A DNA stretch of 64,000 nucleotides, from positions 124,001 to 188,000 of the forward strand of contig JASHNZ010000105.1 in NCBI GenBank assembly GCA_030041355.1, written 5' to 3'. Both the position numbers and the translations under genes were made by a program. The stretch comes from Nitrososphaerales archaeon. GTDB lineage: Archaea; Thermoproteota; Nitrososphaeria; Nitrososphaerales; CADDZS01. Position 1 is the first letter of the stretch; every line of letters begins with the position of its first letter. Positions 9,558 through 18,566 of the stretch are shown here, piece after piece. The notes below the pieces were generated by a model. It was not told where the DNA came from. It worked only from the letters and a program-made list of their open reading frames with translations, and made no database searches.

Positions 9558-10616
9558 TTGAAATCGATGAAACTCGTCGCCGAGGGGCAACCTCTCGAGC
9601 TTACGACTTCCTTGAAAACTCCTCTTATCGAAGACGGAGAAGCACTCGTCAAAGTGGATTATGCAGGAGTTTGTCACACCGATCTTCACTTCATTGAGGG
9701 CTCCTACAATCTAGGAAACGGTAGAAAGCTTGCCACTGGATTGCAACTTCCCGTAACGCTCGGGCACGAAATCGCCGGGAAAGTAGACGACATCTCTCCA
9801 TCTGCAAAAGTGAGAAAGGGCGACCGGGTAGTTGTCTATCCTTGGATCGGTTGCGGATCCTGTAGAAAGTGCCTAAATGGAATGGAGAACCTTTGCGAAG
9901 GCAGACCGAAATTTCTCGGCGTCTTTATGGATGGTGGATACTCTGATTATATTGTGGTTCCGAATGCGCGGTATCTCGTAAGCGCCGAGGGAATTGATCC
10001 TAAGCAAACTGCTCCGCTAGCTTGTTCGGGTTTGACAGCTTACAGTTCTGTCGTCAAGTGCGATCTGAAGCCCGAAGATTTGTTGCTGATAATAGGAGCT
10101 GGAGGTCTAGGAACCATGGCAACTCAGATAGCAAAGAAGGTAACGCGCGCACGGGTGGCTGTCATTGATGTTGACGAGGTCAAACTAGAGCTTGCGTTAG
10201 AGTTGGGCGCAGACAGTGTGTTCAACTCAACAAAACTTGAAGAAAGAGAGCTTGCCAAGGAGTTGCGAGCAATTGGCTCTGTTGGAAGAGGAGTTGATGG
10301 GGTTATTGACTTTGTTGGGACGCCATCGACAAGTTCGATTGGTTTCCGAGTGCTTGGAAAAGACTCTAGACTCGTTTTGGTCGGACTGGCGGGCGGACTA
10401 GCGGAGTTTCCTCTGCCGCTCTTTGCTCTTCGAGGCGTGCAGGTAATTGGAAATTTCACCGGTACTCTCAATGATCTAGTTGAATTGGTTGAGCTCGCAA
10501 AAAAGGGGCTCATCACTCCGGTTGTTTCAGGTGTTTATCCACTTGAAGACGCCAATTTGGCTTTGGATAAACTAAGACACGGAGAAGTAAAGGGACGAGT
10601 TATGCTAGAGCCATAG
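9558..10616 (+). CDS. Zinc-dependent alcohol dehydrogenase
   Basis: 352 residues. Catalytic-zinc ligands are in GVCHTDLH (Cys) and LGHEIAG (His-Glu); the structural zinc is bound by the four Cys of GCGSCRKCLNGMENLC. The Rossmann glycine loop is IIGAGGLGTMA, followed by VIDVDE with an acidic residue that favours NAD(H) over NADP(H). Same type as thermoacidophile ADHs. TTG at 9558 or ATG at 9567 could start it; the latter gives MKLVAEGQ, closer to homologues. Confidence 0.93.
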   Translation: MKSMKLVAEGQPLELTTSLKTPLIEDGEALVKVDYAGVCHTDLHFIEGSYNLGNGRKLATGLQLPVTLGHEIAGKVDDISPSAKVRKGDRVVVYPWIGCGSCRKCLNGMENLCEGRPKFLGVFMDGGYSDYIVVPNARYLVSAEGIDPKQTAPLACSGLTAYSSVVKCDLKPEDLLLIIGAGGLGTMATQIAKKVTRARVAVIDVDEVKLELALELGADSVFNSTKLEERELAKELRAIGSVGRGVDGVIDFVGTPSTSSIGFRVLGKDSRLVLVGLAGGLAEFPLPLFALRGVQVIGNFTGTLNDLVELVELAKKGLITPVVSGVYPLEDANLALDKLRHGEVKGRVMLEP

Positions 10617-10712
10617 AGGTATTAGTACATGAAAAATGCCATACAGGCCAATTTGTCTGGAACTATGCGTGTTTTGATACATGAAACTATACTAACACAC
10701 GCCGATGAGTAA

Positions 10713-10746
10713 AGTAATATATACTTCTCTTTCGAGAGAAAGTATA
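10713..10746 (+). promoter_or_regulatory. TATA box and dyad operator of the HTH gene
   Basis: An AT-rich TATA-like element at 10713-10722 runs into a near-perfect stem: TATACTT, CTCT, loop TTCG, AGAG, AA(A)GTATA (10720-10746). The dyad covers the space between the TATA box and the expected transcription start near 10743. It is well placed for a dimeric winged-helix repressor to block initiation, possibly autoregulation by the protein encoded at 10758. The same dyad could also form an RNA hairpin. Confidence 0.5.
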
Positions 10747-10757
10747 GGCGCATTTAC

Positions 10758-11288
10758 TTGCCTGATGATTTAGACCTCGACGATCTGCGTGAGGAAATCA
10801 AGTCACTTAAGTTTGAAATCCGAAAGCAGGTCGAACAAGCGATCCAAGACAAGAATTCGATCCGCGTGGATATCGACCGAGACGAGATTTCTCAAAGCGA
10901 GCCTTCATCCGTAGTGGTAAAGGATCTCGTAAAAATGATTCGCGACGGCGTCAAAACTAGTCTAGCGGAAAAAGGCGAACAAGCTGTTGACACCCTCGTG
11001 GAGGAAATGCCTGCTGATTCTGCTGCGGAGCTTCTGAAATCACTCGCGAATTCCGAACGATTGAAGATTGTAAAACTACTTTATTCTTCCAGCAGGACTT
11101 TCTCCGATCTCAAAACTCAGACGAGTCTTGAAGCTCCTTCTGTAAGTCATCATCTGAAGAGCCTGCTGAGAATGGGTTTGATTGTTCACGGAGACGAGGG
11201 CGGTTACCTTCTCACCAAAAGAGGGAGAATGCTTGTGCGTACGCTTGCGCTCATGAACGAAGCTTTGGGAGGCGAGGCGGTTGATTGA
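10758..11288 (+). CDS. Winged-helix (ArsR-like) transcription regulator
   Basis: 176 residues, starts TTG. The N-terminal ~80 residues are charged and helical (LREEIKSLKFEIRKQVEQAIQ) and likely form a dimerising coiled coil. Residues ~95-170 form a winged helix: LLKSLANSERLKIVKLLY, then recognition helix SVSHHLKSLLRMGLI and the wing GDEGGYLLTKRG. No metal-binding Cys set of classical ArsR sensors is seen. Overlaps the next gene by 8 nt, so it probably regulates the operon that includes the membrane protein. Confidence 0.85.
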   Translation: MPDDLDLDDLREEIKSLKFEIRKQVEQAIQDKNSIRVDIDRDEISQSEPSSVVVKDLVKMIRDGVKTSLAEKGEQAVDTLVEEMPADSAAELLKSLANSERLKIVKLLYSSSRTFSDLKTQTSLEAPSVSHHLKSLLRMGLIVHGDEGGYLLTKRGRMLVRTLALMNEALGGEAVD

Positions 11289-12651
11289 GTTAGGCACTAC
11301 TAGGGCCACGACGGTCGCGACCCGTCGGATAACTTCCGCACTCACGGGGTTGGTAGTCATTATCGTGTTCATTTGGTTGCTTGGGGCGGTGTTGCATATT
11401 TCGCCATATTCGATTTACCTCTTGCTAACCGCAATAGGAATGCTGTTTTTGGCAAGAATGCTAAAAATAAAACTCAGCAATGGAGCAGTTAGGGCTGTAT
11501 CCAGTCTATTTTGGAATTTGTTCGTTTTCAATGTGGAAACGATCATTCTGATCTATTTTCTCGGCTGGATTGCTTCATTGGAGAAAATGAGTTTCCCAGG
11601 TCAGTTTTATACACTGATACCTGATTTTGTTCTCGCAGCTTTCGTTGCGGGAGCTATTGCGTTTGTCACCCACCAAGCAGCTCCGCCGCTGGAACCAGTA
11701 CGCTCGATTGGAAAACCCCTGCTTGTAAGTTCAGGGACTAACCTTCGATTAGACAGTGCGCAACTTTCGACAAATACCGATGGCATTGCGTTGCCCATGA
11801 GCCTCTCAAAGAGGACATCAGGATACGTGCTTTATTCAGATGTTGAGGCAATGCTCGATACACCAATGGGCACAAAGGAGCTAAAGCTCAGAGCACCAGT
11901 CGTCATTTCAGGCACTCCTTTCAAAGCGAAGAAGGCGTCCGACGATGATGTCAAAAAACTAACTGGAAAAACCTCCAAAGATCTCATTGAGGATGCGAAA
12001 ACCAATATCGGTTCTGTTTCAGCAAATTTTGGACAGGAAACCAGCGTAGACCTTCCGTTAATTCATGTAAAGGAAGACATGGCTGGGTCTGACGTGGAGG
12101 TAGGTCCGATAAGTGTGCGAAGCGACAACACGGGAGATCACGTCAATATTGGGCCTTTCCACATCGACCACGAAGAGCACCGTCATGGGCATTCTAAACC
12201 TGGGGAACAACAAAATCGCTGGGGTTGGTTCACTTATGCAAAGACTGGTTCGTTCATTACTTCCAAGAATGGAGTGATCAATGCAAAGTGGAATGGCAGT
12301 TCCCTAAGTCTCAAGGGCGCTTATATGCATCTTGCAGTAGGAGGCGACAGTTTTGAATACGATCCACACGAAATCAAAACAACCTCGCCGCTCCACACCC
12401 TTCGGGTAACACAAAGCGGAATCTCGCTTGAAACTTCGAGGTTTGCCGTGAATGTGTATTCGAGTAGAGTGCTAGTCAGGACTGCAGATGGCAAGACCAA
12501 GAGTACAGAATCCGAGCAACTTGCGAGCGATTTGAAAGAGGCTCTGACCACACTGGCGATGAAACAAGTGAAAGATTTGATCTCTGGCGAGCCTATTGAC
12601 ATAGAGGAGATGCTCCGCACGACCGAAGGAGTCCTGACACAGTATGCCTGA
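11281..12651 (+). CDS. Membrane protein with C-terminal beta-rich domain, unknown function
   Basis: 456 residues, starts TTG inside the end of the regulator gene. Four hydrophobic segments fall in the first ~130 residues (ITSALTGLVVIIVFIWLLG, IYLLLTAIGMLFLARML, ETIILIYFLGWIASL, FVLAAFVAGAIAFVTH). The remaining ~320 residues are soluble and strand-rich, with alternating short hydrophobic strands and a His-rich patch (HIDHEEHRHGHS). The regulator-plus-membrane-protein pair resembles envelope-stress sensors that use a beta-helix domain, but I do not recognise the family. Its last codons (EGVLTQYA) are echoed at the end of the following fragment. Confidence 0.75.
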   Translation: MIELGTTRATTVATRRITSALTGLVVIIVFIWLLGAVLHISPYSIYLLLTAIGMLFLARMLKIKLSNGAVRAVSSLFWNLFVFNVETIILIYFLGWIASLEKMSFPGQFYTLIPDFVLAAFVAGAIAFVTHQAAPPLEPVRSIGKPLLVSSGTNLRLDSAQLSTNTDGIALPMSLSKRTSGYVLYSDVEAMLDTPMGTKELKLRAPVVISGTPFKAKKASDDDVKKLTGKTSKDLIEDAKTNIGSVSANFGQETSVDLPLIHVKEDMAGSDVEVGPISVRSDNTGDHVNIGPFHIDHEEHRHGHSKPGEQQNRWGWFTYAKTGSFITSKNGVINAKWNGSSLSLKGAYMHLAVGGDSFEYDPHEIKTTSPLHTLRVTQSGISLETSRFAVNVYSSRVLVRTADGKTKSTESEQLASDLKEALTTLAMKQVKDLISGEPIDIEEMLRTTEGVLTQYA

Positions 12652-12690
12652 TCAAACAAACACACAAGAAATGGAACCGAAAGCAAGAAA

Positions 12691-12903
12691 ATGAAGTTCT
12701 TTATTGCGAAACTGAACAATTCAGACCTCGTCTTTCTGAAGGAGCTTCTTGTAGCCGGGAAGTTGAAGCCGCTCATAGATAGACGTTACACAATCAACGA
12801 AGTTCCTGAGGCGGTATGGTATCTAGAGGAAAAACATGCCCGCGGAAAAGTCGTCATCGCCCTGTGGCCAAAGAATGAGGGAGTCTTGACTCGATATGCA
12901 TGA
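12691..12903 (+). pseudogene. C-terminal fragment of an MDR/quinone oxidoreductase
   Basis: 70 codons matching only the last ~60 residues of zinc-type/quinone-oxidoreductase MDR proteins: FLKELLVAGKLKPLIDRRY, then INEVPEAVWYLEEKHARGKVVIAL. The catalytic and Rossmann domains are missing upstream, so this is a remnant, not an enzyme. The final residues NEGVLTRYA are foreign to the family and mirror the end of the preceding gene. The 27-bp DNA at the two ends (12625-12651 and 12877-12903) is similar, so the fragment sits between imperfect direct repeats. Confidence 0.7.
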
Positions 12904-13174
12904 GGAGGAAATGGATCGACCAGATCTCATCAGCGTCTACGATCACGATATTCGACCAACTGAGGGCGTTGAGCTCTCGCCAGGAAAGGAGGAACTGCTT
13001 ACTTTAGTGGGGCGCGATGGAGTGGGCAACACGACTTTTGTCATGCTGTTGAAGACTCAACTTGCGCCCAATTCCAACGGCGTCAAAATCGCAAGCATTG
13101 AAGTGGTGAAGGAACCAAAGCATTCAAAATCTGAGGCAGTTGTTGCAATCGTGTCTGACAACAAAGAGGTGTAA
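12896..13174 (+). pseudogene. Degenerate ABCE1/RLI-like nucleotide-binding-domain fragment
   Basis: 92 codons. The middle resembles the start of the second ATPase domain of archaeal ABCE1 (ribosome-recycling factor): a GKEELLTLVGRDGVGNTTF segment where functional homologues have GPNGIGKTTF. The Walker A Lys is Asn here and the following Q-loop, signature and Walker B are missing. It therefore cannot hydrolyse ATP as it stands. Overlaps the MDR remnant by 8 nt. Likely a decaying duplicate of a chromosomal RLI gene; the assignment rests on a ~50-residue match by eye. Confidence 0.5.
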
Positions 13175-13229
13175 TGAGTGAGTTGCGAAACTCCAATCTA
13201 ATACCACATAAAACGGGAAGAATTTCGGA

Positions 13230-13547
13230 TCAAGCGACGTGTTCTTTCTCGGTAGTTGAAATTACTTCATGGATCGTCAGAAAGCTTTTTCCGGCGAAGA
13301 TCTCATCCGAAGAACGGGCATTCGCGTGAGCCTTCGTGAATTCCTTGCTTTTGGTCCATTTCTCGAAACTTTCATTTGAATCCCAGTACGTCCGTACAAT
13401 ATAATATCCTCCCTTGATCGGTCTCAGAACCTCGTTTCTTACAAACCCGGGGGAATTCTGCACATACTTAGTGCCTTCAGAAAACATTTTTTCAAATCGA
13501 TCCTTAAATTCCTCTTTGACTGGTATGTGATTTTCAACCACGATCAT
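13230..13547 (-). CDS. ABM-fold monooxygenase, IsdG/HmoA-like haem-degrading candidate
   Basis: 105 residues, the usual size of a ferredoxin-like ABM domain. Asn6, Trp64 and His74 line up with the IsdG-family catalytic triad Asn7-Trp67-His77, including the 10-residue Trp-to-His spacing. Family members open haem without haem oxygenase, to staphylobilin or similar products. That role is an inference; other ABM proteins oxidise quinoid compounds. Starts ATG; upstream is the SRPBCC gene on the same strand 44 nt away. Confidence 0.75.
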   Translation of the reverse strand: MIVVENHIPVKEEFKDRFEKMFSEGTKYVQNSPGFVRNEVLRPIKGGYYIVRTYWDSNESFEKWTKSKEFTKAHANARSSDEIFAGKSFLTIHEVISTTEKEHVA

Positions 13548-13591
13548 GGGCCACTTTGCTGTTCTCGAGCTTAAAGGCCTTTAATGATCTA

Positions 13592-14086
13592 TTAAGGGGC
13601 TCCTTGGATTGCTTTGCTTCTGAGCTCTTCCAGCCAGAGTTGATGATATCTGCTCATGTTGTTGGGTCTCACTGCATTGCTCAGCCTTGCCACTGCCCCT
13701 TTTTGATTTTCTTCAGTGATTACATGAGACCCCGTAGGAGTCTTTTGGATTAGAAAGGCGTGGTACGCTCGGACTCCGGTTCCACTTGCGCTCCAGGCGA
13801 TTCTCTCTGGAGGTTCGTATTCTTGGACTTTGGAGCTCAGGTTAACACCAAAGGTCCTCCACGTGAATTTCGAGTTTGCTTTTAGGTCAGTGCTCCCGCC
13901 CTCTATCTTAACATTAGAAGAATTACTGTACCAGGTTGGCCATAGACTCGCCTTCACAAGCCAAGCCCAAATGGTCTCTTGAGGGGCCTCGATATCCAAC
14001 TCATTGTGAACATGAACTTGTGTCTTGCTAGGTGCAAAATCTTCAGGCCACTTGATAGAATCCGCGTTCTGATTGGAGAAAGACAT
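13592..14086 (-). CDS. SRPBCC (START/polyketide-cyclase fold) protein
   Basis: 164 residues. The opening HVHNELDIEAPQETIWAWLVKASLWPTWY is the classic start of a SRPBCC ligand-binding domain, with FTWRTFGVNLSSKVQEYEPPERIAW as its central strands and HQLWLEELRSKA as the long C-terminal helix. It binds a hydrophobic ligand or lipid of unknown identity. The TATA region directly upstream is a perfect dyad, and the ATG lies about 25 nt from its centre, so the mRNA is probably leaderless. Confidence 0.85.
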   Translation of the reverse strand: MSFSNQNADSIKWPEDFAPSKTQVHVHNELDIEAPQETIWAWLVKASLWPTWYSNSSNVKIEGGSTDLKANSKFTWRTFGVNLSSKVQEYEPPERIAWSASGTGVRAYHAFLIQKTPTGSHVITEENQKGAVARLSNAVRPNNMSRYHQLWLEELRSKAIQGAP

Positions 14087-14103
14087 GAACTTGGAAAGTC
14101 ACT

Positions 14104-14118
14104 AGTCTATTATAGACT
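14104..14118 (-). promoter_or_regulatory. Palindromic TATA region of the SRPBCC gene
   Basis: AGTCTAT-T-ATAGACT is a perfect 7-bp inverted repeat around one base. On the minus strand it contains a TATA-like core whose centre is ~25 nt from the ATG at 14086. A dimeric regulator bound here would compete with TBP. The remaining intergenic DNA up to the TATA box at 14454 shows no coding frame that I trust. Confidence 0.4.
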
Positions 14119-14451
14119 TTGCTAATTCTTCTATGATTCCGAGTGCATCTCCAGTTGAAGGCAAATTAGGGCGGTTGAGTCGGGAAAGATCCGAAAGAAG
14201 CTGGAAAAAGAAATTTTGTAAACAATTCATCTTCATTATTTCAATCGACTTGTTCAGAAGCGGTGTGTGCTTGTGCGCTTTTTCCTAGGCACCCATCGCT
14301 GACCGGCTAGCGCGGTACACAGTATCGAATCCCGATGCACTTCTAAGCTATTGTTGCTTACTAGCACATGCTGATAAGCCTGGACAATATAATTTACCTG
14401 CTGAATTGTGTAGCGCGAATTTCGATATTTCGAGCTGGTCTTAATCTAGAC

Positions 14452-14463
14452 CACCTTAAATAG
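14452..14463 (+). promoter_or_regulatory. TATA box of the Pls-like operon
   Basis: CTTAAATA within an AT-rich patch (14454-14461). The expected transcription start is near 14484, only a few bases before the TTG start codon at 14493, giving a very short leader. I see no Shine-Dalgarno sequence. The preceding 14119-14451 stretch holds no recognisable gene. Confidence 0.45.
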
Positions 14464-14492
14464 AATAGAAGAAGCAGTTTACGTCCTCAGTT

Positions 14493-17400
14493 TTGGCTCT
14501 ACAATTCCTTCTCCCTACAAAACCACATCACTTCTTTGAGCTTTCTTGTGAACGCAATCCTACCAATATTGCAATTGTTTACGATAACCAGCTTATTACT
14601 TATGCTGAATTGAATGAACGAGCAAACAAGCTCGCCCAATTTCTAGCATGTCTCGGGATCGGTCGGGGCTCGCGAGTCGGGATTCTGCTGGATAGGTCAG
14701 TCAATATCTACGTTGTGATACTTGCGATCCCTAAAGTTGGCGCGACCTGGGTTCCACTTGATCCTTCTTGGCCTCGCGAACGTCTTTCCTTCATTTCAAA
14801 GGACGCCGAATTGTCAGCTATAGTGACAACATCTTCTTTAGTCGATCTTCTCTCTCCACCTTCAACTTCCGGCTATCTGGTTATTCCTATTGACAAACTG
14901 GCTGACGACATAGCTAGGCAACAAAACCTTAGTCCGAGCCCAGAAAATGAAGGCGTCCGGGACGTTGGCGCTTCCATTTCTCACATCGTATACACGTCTG
15001 GAACTTCCGGCCGCCCAAAAGGCGTGGCCATCAGTAACCAAAACATCTGCAATTTTCTTTCCGTGGTTGCAGGGATTTATGATTACAAATGTACTGATAG
15101 AGTCTATCAGGGAATGACTATTGCTTTTGACTTTTCGATCGAAGAGATTTGGGTGACTTTTGCGGCGGGAGCGACTTTGGTTCCAGGTTCGAGTGGCGCT
15201 AAGTACGGTCCCGACCTCGCGAGGTTTCTCGTTGAAAACAAAGTTACAATCCTCGCGTGCGTTCCCACTTTGCTCGCGACCATCGATACTGATGTGCCCT
15301 CTCTCAGGCTACTCCTTGTAGGAGGTGAACCCTGCCCACAAGAATTGGTCGATCGCTGGGCGCGCGATGGTCGTAGGCGTATGCTCAATACGTATGGCCC
15401 CACTGAGACGACTGTCACAGCATTAGTTGCAGAACTCAAATCAGGTCATCCAGTCACCATCGGCAAGCCTTTGCCAAGCTACAAGGTCTATCTCTTAGAT
15501 CCTGAAATGAGACTCGTCCAATCCGGAGACATTGGAGAGATTTGTATCGGCGGACCCAGCGTTGCCCTAGGGTACCTGAATAATCCCGAGCTCACTTCAG
15601 AAAAGTTCGTTTTCGATCCTTTTACTAATCTAGTCGATGAGTCTCGTCTCTATAAAACAGGGGACTTAGGGCGACTCAGTTCCAATGGGGAAATTGAGTA
15701 TCTCGGGCGGATTGATTCTCAATTAAAAGTTCGGGGCTATCGAGTCGAGCCCGCCGAGATTGAGTCCATTATTCTTCGAGAGCCCTCAGTAAAGAGTGCA
15801 GCCGTTACAACTTGGAGACCTTCGGAAAATGACGCCGCAGAGCTTGTTGCCTACATCGTCCTCAAACAAAAGAAAGACGAGGCCACTTTCGATATATCTG
15901 TCCTACTGGAAAAGTTACGCGCGCAGCTCCCACAATACATGGTTCCGAGTTTTGTGGAATTAATCGATAGCTTGCCCGTTCAAGCAAGCGGCAAAGTGGA
16001 TCGCTCTAGGCTGGATCCTCCAAGGGGACCAAGAAGGAGCACCCGCGGTTTGCCCTCGAGTTTCTCTCCACCAGAGACTGAGCTCGAGAGGATCATATCA
16101 AAGACTTGGGAACATTTCCTACGCATGGAGAATGTTTCGGTCGAAGACGACTTCTTCCTCGACCTGGGCGGACACTCTCTTCTGGCTGCGAGAGTAGTTT
16201 CTGAACTTCGTAAGCAAAACGGACTGGAAAATCTCAGTATCAGCGATCTGTACGAGCATCCAACTATTAGAGCACTTGCGTCTTCTGTTGATAATTATCC
16301 GGTTTCAAAGCCGTCTATATCCAAGTTCAATAAAGATAGTCCTTCCCCGCAACTGAATGAAGAAAAAGATCAGGGGATTCGCGACGAAAAAGCTCAGCAA
16401 TCAGATAGGAAATTCCGGGGATGCGGCGTGGCCCAAATGGTTTCTATTTACCTATACCTAATGTTGTTCGCTATCCCGTTTCTTCCTCTTCAATGGACTG
16501 GAATTGGGTTTATTTCGAGTCTCTCACTCGTCAACGACTTCACTAACCCGCCTTTGCTCGCAGTCGGGCTAATTTCTTACGTCATTTTCGTCACTCTGGT
16601 AGCGTTAGCACTTCCGATTGCATTAAAGTGGATCCTCCTTGGCAGAACAAAACCCGGCCGACATCCTCTTTGGGGTTCATATTTCCTTAGATGGTGGATT
16701 GTAAACAAAACGCAATCTCTTGCAGACTTTCCTCTAAGACTGATCTCAGGAACTCCGATGATGCCAATCTACTTCAAATTGATGGGAGCAAAAATAGGGC
16801 AAAATTGCGAAATCCAGAACACAGACATTTTTAATGCAGACCTTTTGGAAATAGGCGAGAATACATGCATTGGAGTGGGGACCCAGATCTACTGCTATAA
16901 AATCCAAGATAAGACACTGAAGCTGGATAGAGTTAAAATCGGATCGAGATGCTATGTAGGCACAAATTCAGTGATACTTCCCGGTGGCATAATGGGAGAT
17001 AATTCAAGACTCGGTGACCAGTCGCTTCTTTGCACCGAGGAGAAAATCCCGGAAGGAGAAAGCTGGAGCGGCTCTCCATCTCGACGCGATCTGTCACCAG
17101 ACACTCTTATCGACACACTTGCGTCACAAGAACCAGAATCCTCTTCGAATGCCCGGAAGCTGGCTCTGATTTCACTTCACGTGATCGGAATATTCGCAAT
17201 CTTGGTCGCTGAAGCGGTTGCTTTCCTGCCGGGAATCCTAATCATGCAGTATCTGTATTCGAGATTCGGTGGCTTTTGGTTTCTTCTCTCTGCACCGCTA
17301 GGCGGGGCTCTATTCGTCCTAACTTGTTGCACATTGATCTCTGGAATGAAGTACCTTTTGATGCCGTCGGTAAAGCCTGGCGTGTATTCAGTTCATTCCC

Positions 17401-18566
17401 TATTTGGTTTTCGCAAGTGGATGATGGATGCTCTAATGGATCTTAGCTTGTTTATGAATCAGGCAATGTATGCGACCTTGTATATTGTCCCATGGCTCAG
17501 ATCATTGGGGGCAAAGATCGAAAAACGCTCGGAAGTCTCTACCATTTCACACATAACGCCTAATCTCCTAACAGTCGGACCTGAAAGTTTCTTTGCCGAT
17601 GGGGCTTGTATTGGCGCGACACCAGTTTATAATGGATATTTGCTTGTGGCTCCGACGCAAGTTGGGCGTAGGTCTTTCATTGGAAACTCTTCCTGCCTTA
17701 CATCGAACACCTCTGTGGCCGATAACTGTCTCGTCGGAGTTTTATCAATCAACCCGAGGACTCAAATGAAAGAAGGGACATCTTGGCTTGGTTCACCACC
17801 AATCAATCTTCCTCGGCGCGAGGCTAGTCCTCAATTTCCAGAAACACTCACTTTCATGCCTTCAAAGAAACTTGTGAGACTGAGGCTGTTAAGTGAATTC
17901 TTCAGAACGATTGTACCCGCTACAATATGGTTGGCTGCAACTGCTTTCCTTATCGTTTCAATGATCCGTCTTTATCAGCTCTCATCTTATTGGACAGCGC
18001 TCCTCGCTTTCCCTGCGCTCTACCTATTTTCAGCAATCCTTGCTACTCTCTTTGTTATCGCGATCAAGAAAATTCTCGTGCAGAAGTACAAACCGCTGGT
18101 TCGTCCACTTTGGAGCCCTTGGGTACGCAAGACCGAGCTTGTCACCGGCCTCTACGAAAATGTGTCAGGACCGATGCTTCTTGATTTCCTTCTTGGAACT
18201 CCGTTTGCCGCTCTTGTTCTCCGTTTGTTTGGTACCAAGATCGGAAAGCGCGTCTACATTGACACTGATGACATAACAGAGTTTGACTTGGTTTCTGTGG
18301 GTGATGAAGCTGAAATCGGTCCGGATGTTTCGCTTCAGACTCATTTGTTCGAGGACAGGGTCATGAAAACGTCCAATGTCAACATAGGAAGTCGCTGTTC
18401 TATTGGTCCGAGATCTATTGTCCTTTATGATTCCAAGATGGAAGATAACTCTGAGCTTGACGGCCTTTCACTCTTGATGAAAGGCGAGACCCTGAGGGCA
18501 GGATTGCGGTGGCAGGGCTCTCCCGCAAGAAGTAAACCTATAGAGAACGTGGTTACGGTTCCATGA
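14493..18566 (+). CDS. Pls-type membrane NRPS: A-T plus six TM segments and three acyltransferase-like domains
   Basis: 1357 residues. Order: adenylation domain ~1-515 (A3 YTSGTSGRPKG at 167, NTYGPTET at 299, YKTGDLGR, KVRGYRVEPAEIE, A10 Lys501 in QASGKVDR), then a carrier domain with phosphopantetheine Ser562 in LGGHSLLAA. Two TM helices follow (~650-708), a hexapeptide-like domain (~765-850), two TM (~889-960), a second (~1005-1090), two TM (~1135-1190) and a third (~1244-1345). There is no condensation or thioesterase domain. This is the layout of bacterial epsilon-poly-lysine synthetase (Pls), which polymerises one amino acid. By-eye specificity residues are D213 F214 E217 A255 L275 G277 T300 V308 T309 K501; Glu217 suits a basic substrate such as Lys or Orn. 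Overlaps the PPTase gene by 4 nt. Confidence 0.88.
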   Translation: MALQFLLPTKPHHFFELSCERNPTNIAIVYDNQLITYAELNERANKLAQFLACLGIGRGSRVGILLDRSVNIYVVILAIPKVGATWVPLDPSWPRERLSFISKDAELSAIVTTSSLVDLLSPPSTSGYLVIPIDKLADDIARQQNLSPSPENEGVRDVGASISHIVYTSGTSGRPKGVAISNQNICNFLSVVAGIYDYKCTDRVYQGMTIAFDFSIEEIWVTFAAGATLVPGSSGAKYGPDLARFLVENKVTILACVPTLLATIDTDVPSLRLLLVGGEPCPQELVDRWARDGRRRMLNTYGPTETTVTALVAELKSGHPVTIGKPLPSYKVYLLDPEMRLVQSGDIGEICIGGPSVALGYLNNPELTSEKFVFDPFTNLVDESRLYKTGDLGRLSSNGEIEYLGRIDSQLKVRGYRVEPAEIESIILREPSVKSAAVTTWRPSENDAAELVAYIVLKQKKDEATFDISVLLEKLRAQLPQYMVPSFVELIDSLPVQASGKVDRSRLDPPRGPRRSTRGLPSSFSPPETELERIISKTWEHFLRMENVSVEDDFFLDLGGHSLLAARVVSELRKQNGLENLSISDLYEHPTIRALASSVDNYPVSKPSISKFNKDSPSPQLNEEKDQGIRDEKAQQSDRKFRGCGVAQMVSIYLYLMLFAIPFLPLQWTGIGFISSLSLVNDFTNPPLLAVGLISYVIFVTLVALALPIALKWILLGRTKPGRHPLWGSYFLRWWIVNKTQSLADFPLRLISGTPMMPIYFKLMGAKIGQNCEIQNTDIFNADLLEIGENTCIGVGTQIYCYKIQDKTLKLDRVKIGSRCYVGTNSVILPGGIMGDNSRLGDQSLLCTEEKIPEGESWSGSPSRRDLSPDTLIDTLASQEPESSSNARKLALISLHVIGIFAILVAEAVAFLPGILIMQYLYSRFGGFWFLLSAPLGGALFVLTCCTLISGMKYLLMPSVKPGVYSVHSLFGFRKWMMDALMDLSLFMNQAMYATLYIVPWLRSLGAKIEKRSEVSTISHITPNLLTVGPESFFADGACIGATPVYNGYLLVAPTQVGRRSFIGNSSCLTSNTSVADNCLVGVLSINPRTQMKEGTSWLGSPPINLPRREASPQFPETLTFMPSKKLVRLRLLSEFFRTIVPATIWLAATAFLIVSMIRLYQLSSYWTALLAFPALYLFSAILATLFVIAIKKILVQKYKPLVRPLWSPWVRKTELVTGLYENVSGPMLLDFLLGTPFAALVLRLFGTKIGKRVYIDTDDITEFDLVSVGDEAEIGPDVSLQTHLFEDRVMKTSNVNIGSRCSIGPRSIVLYDSKMEDNSELDGLSLLMKGETLRAGLRWQGSPARSKPIENVVTVP

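Noticed and set aside
14493-18566. Acyl-CoA ligase or siderophore NRPS
   Set aside because: The carrier domain and alternating TM/hexapeptide domains, without condensation modules, fit Pls-type proteins better.
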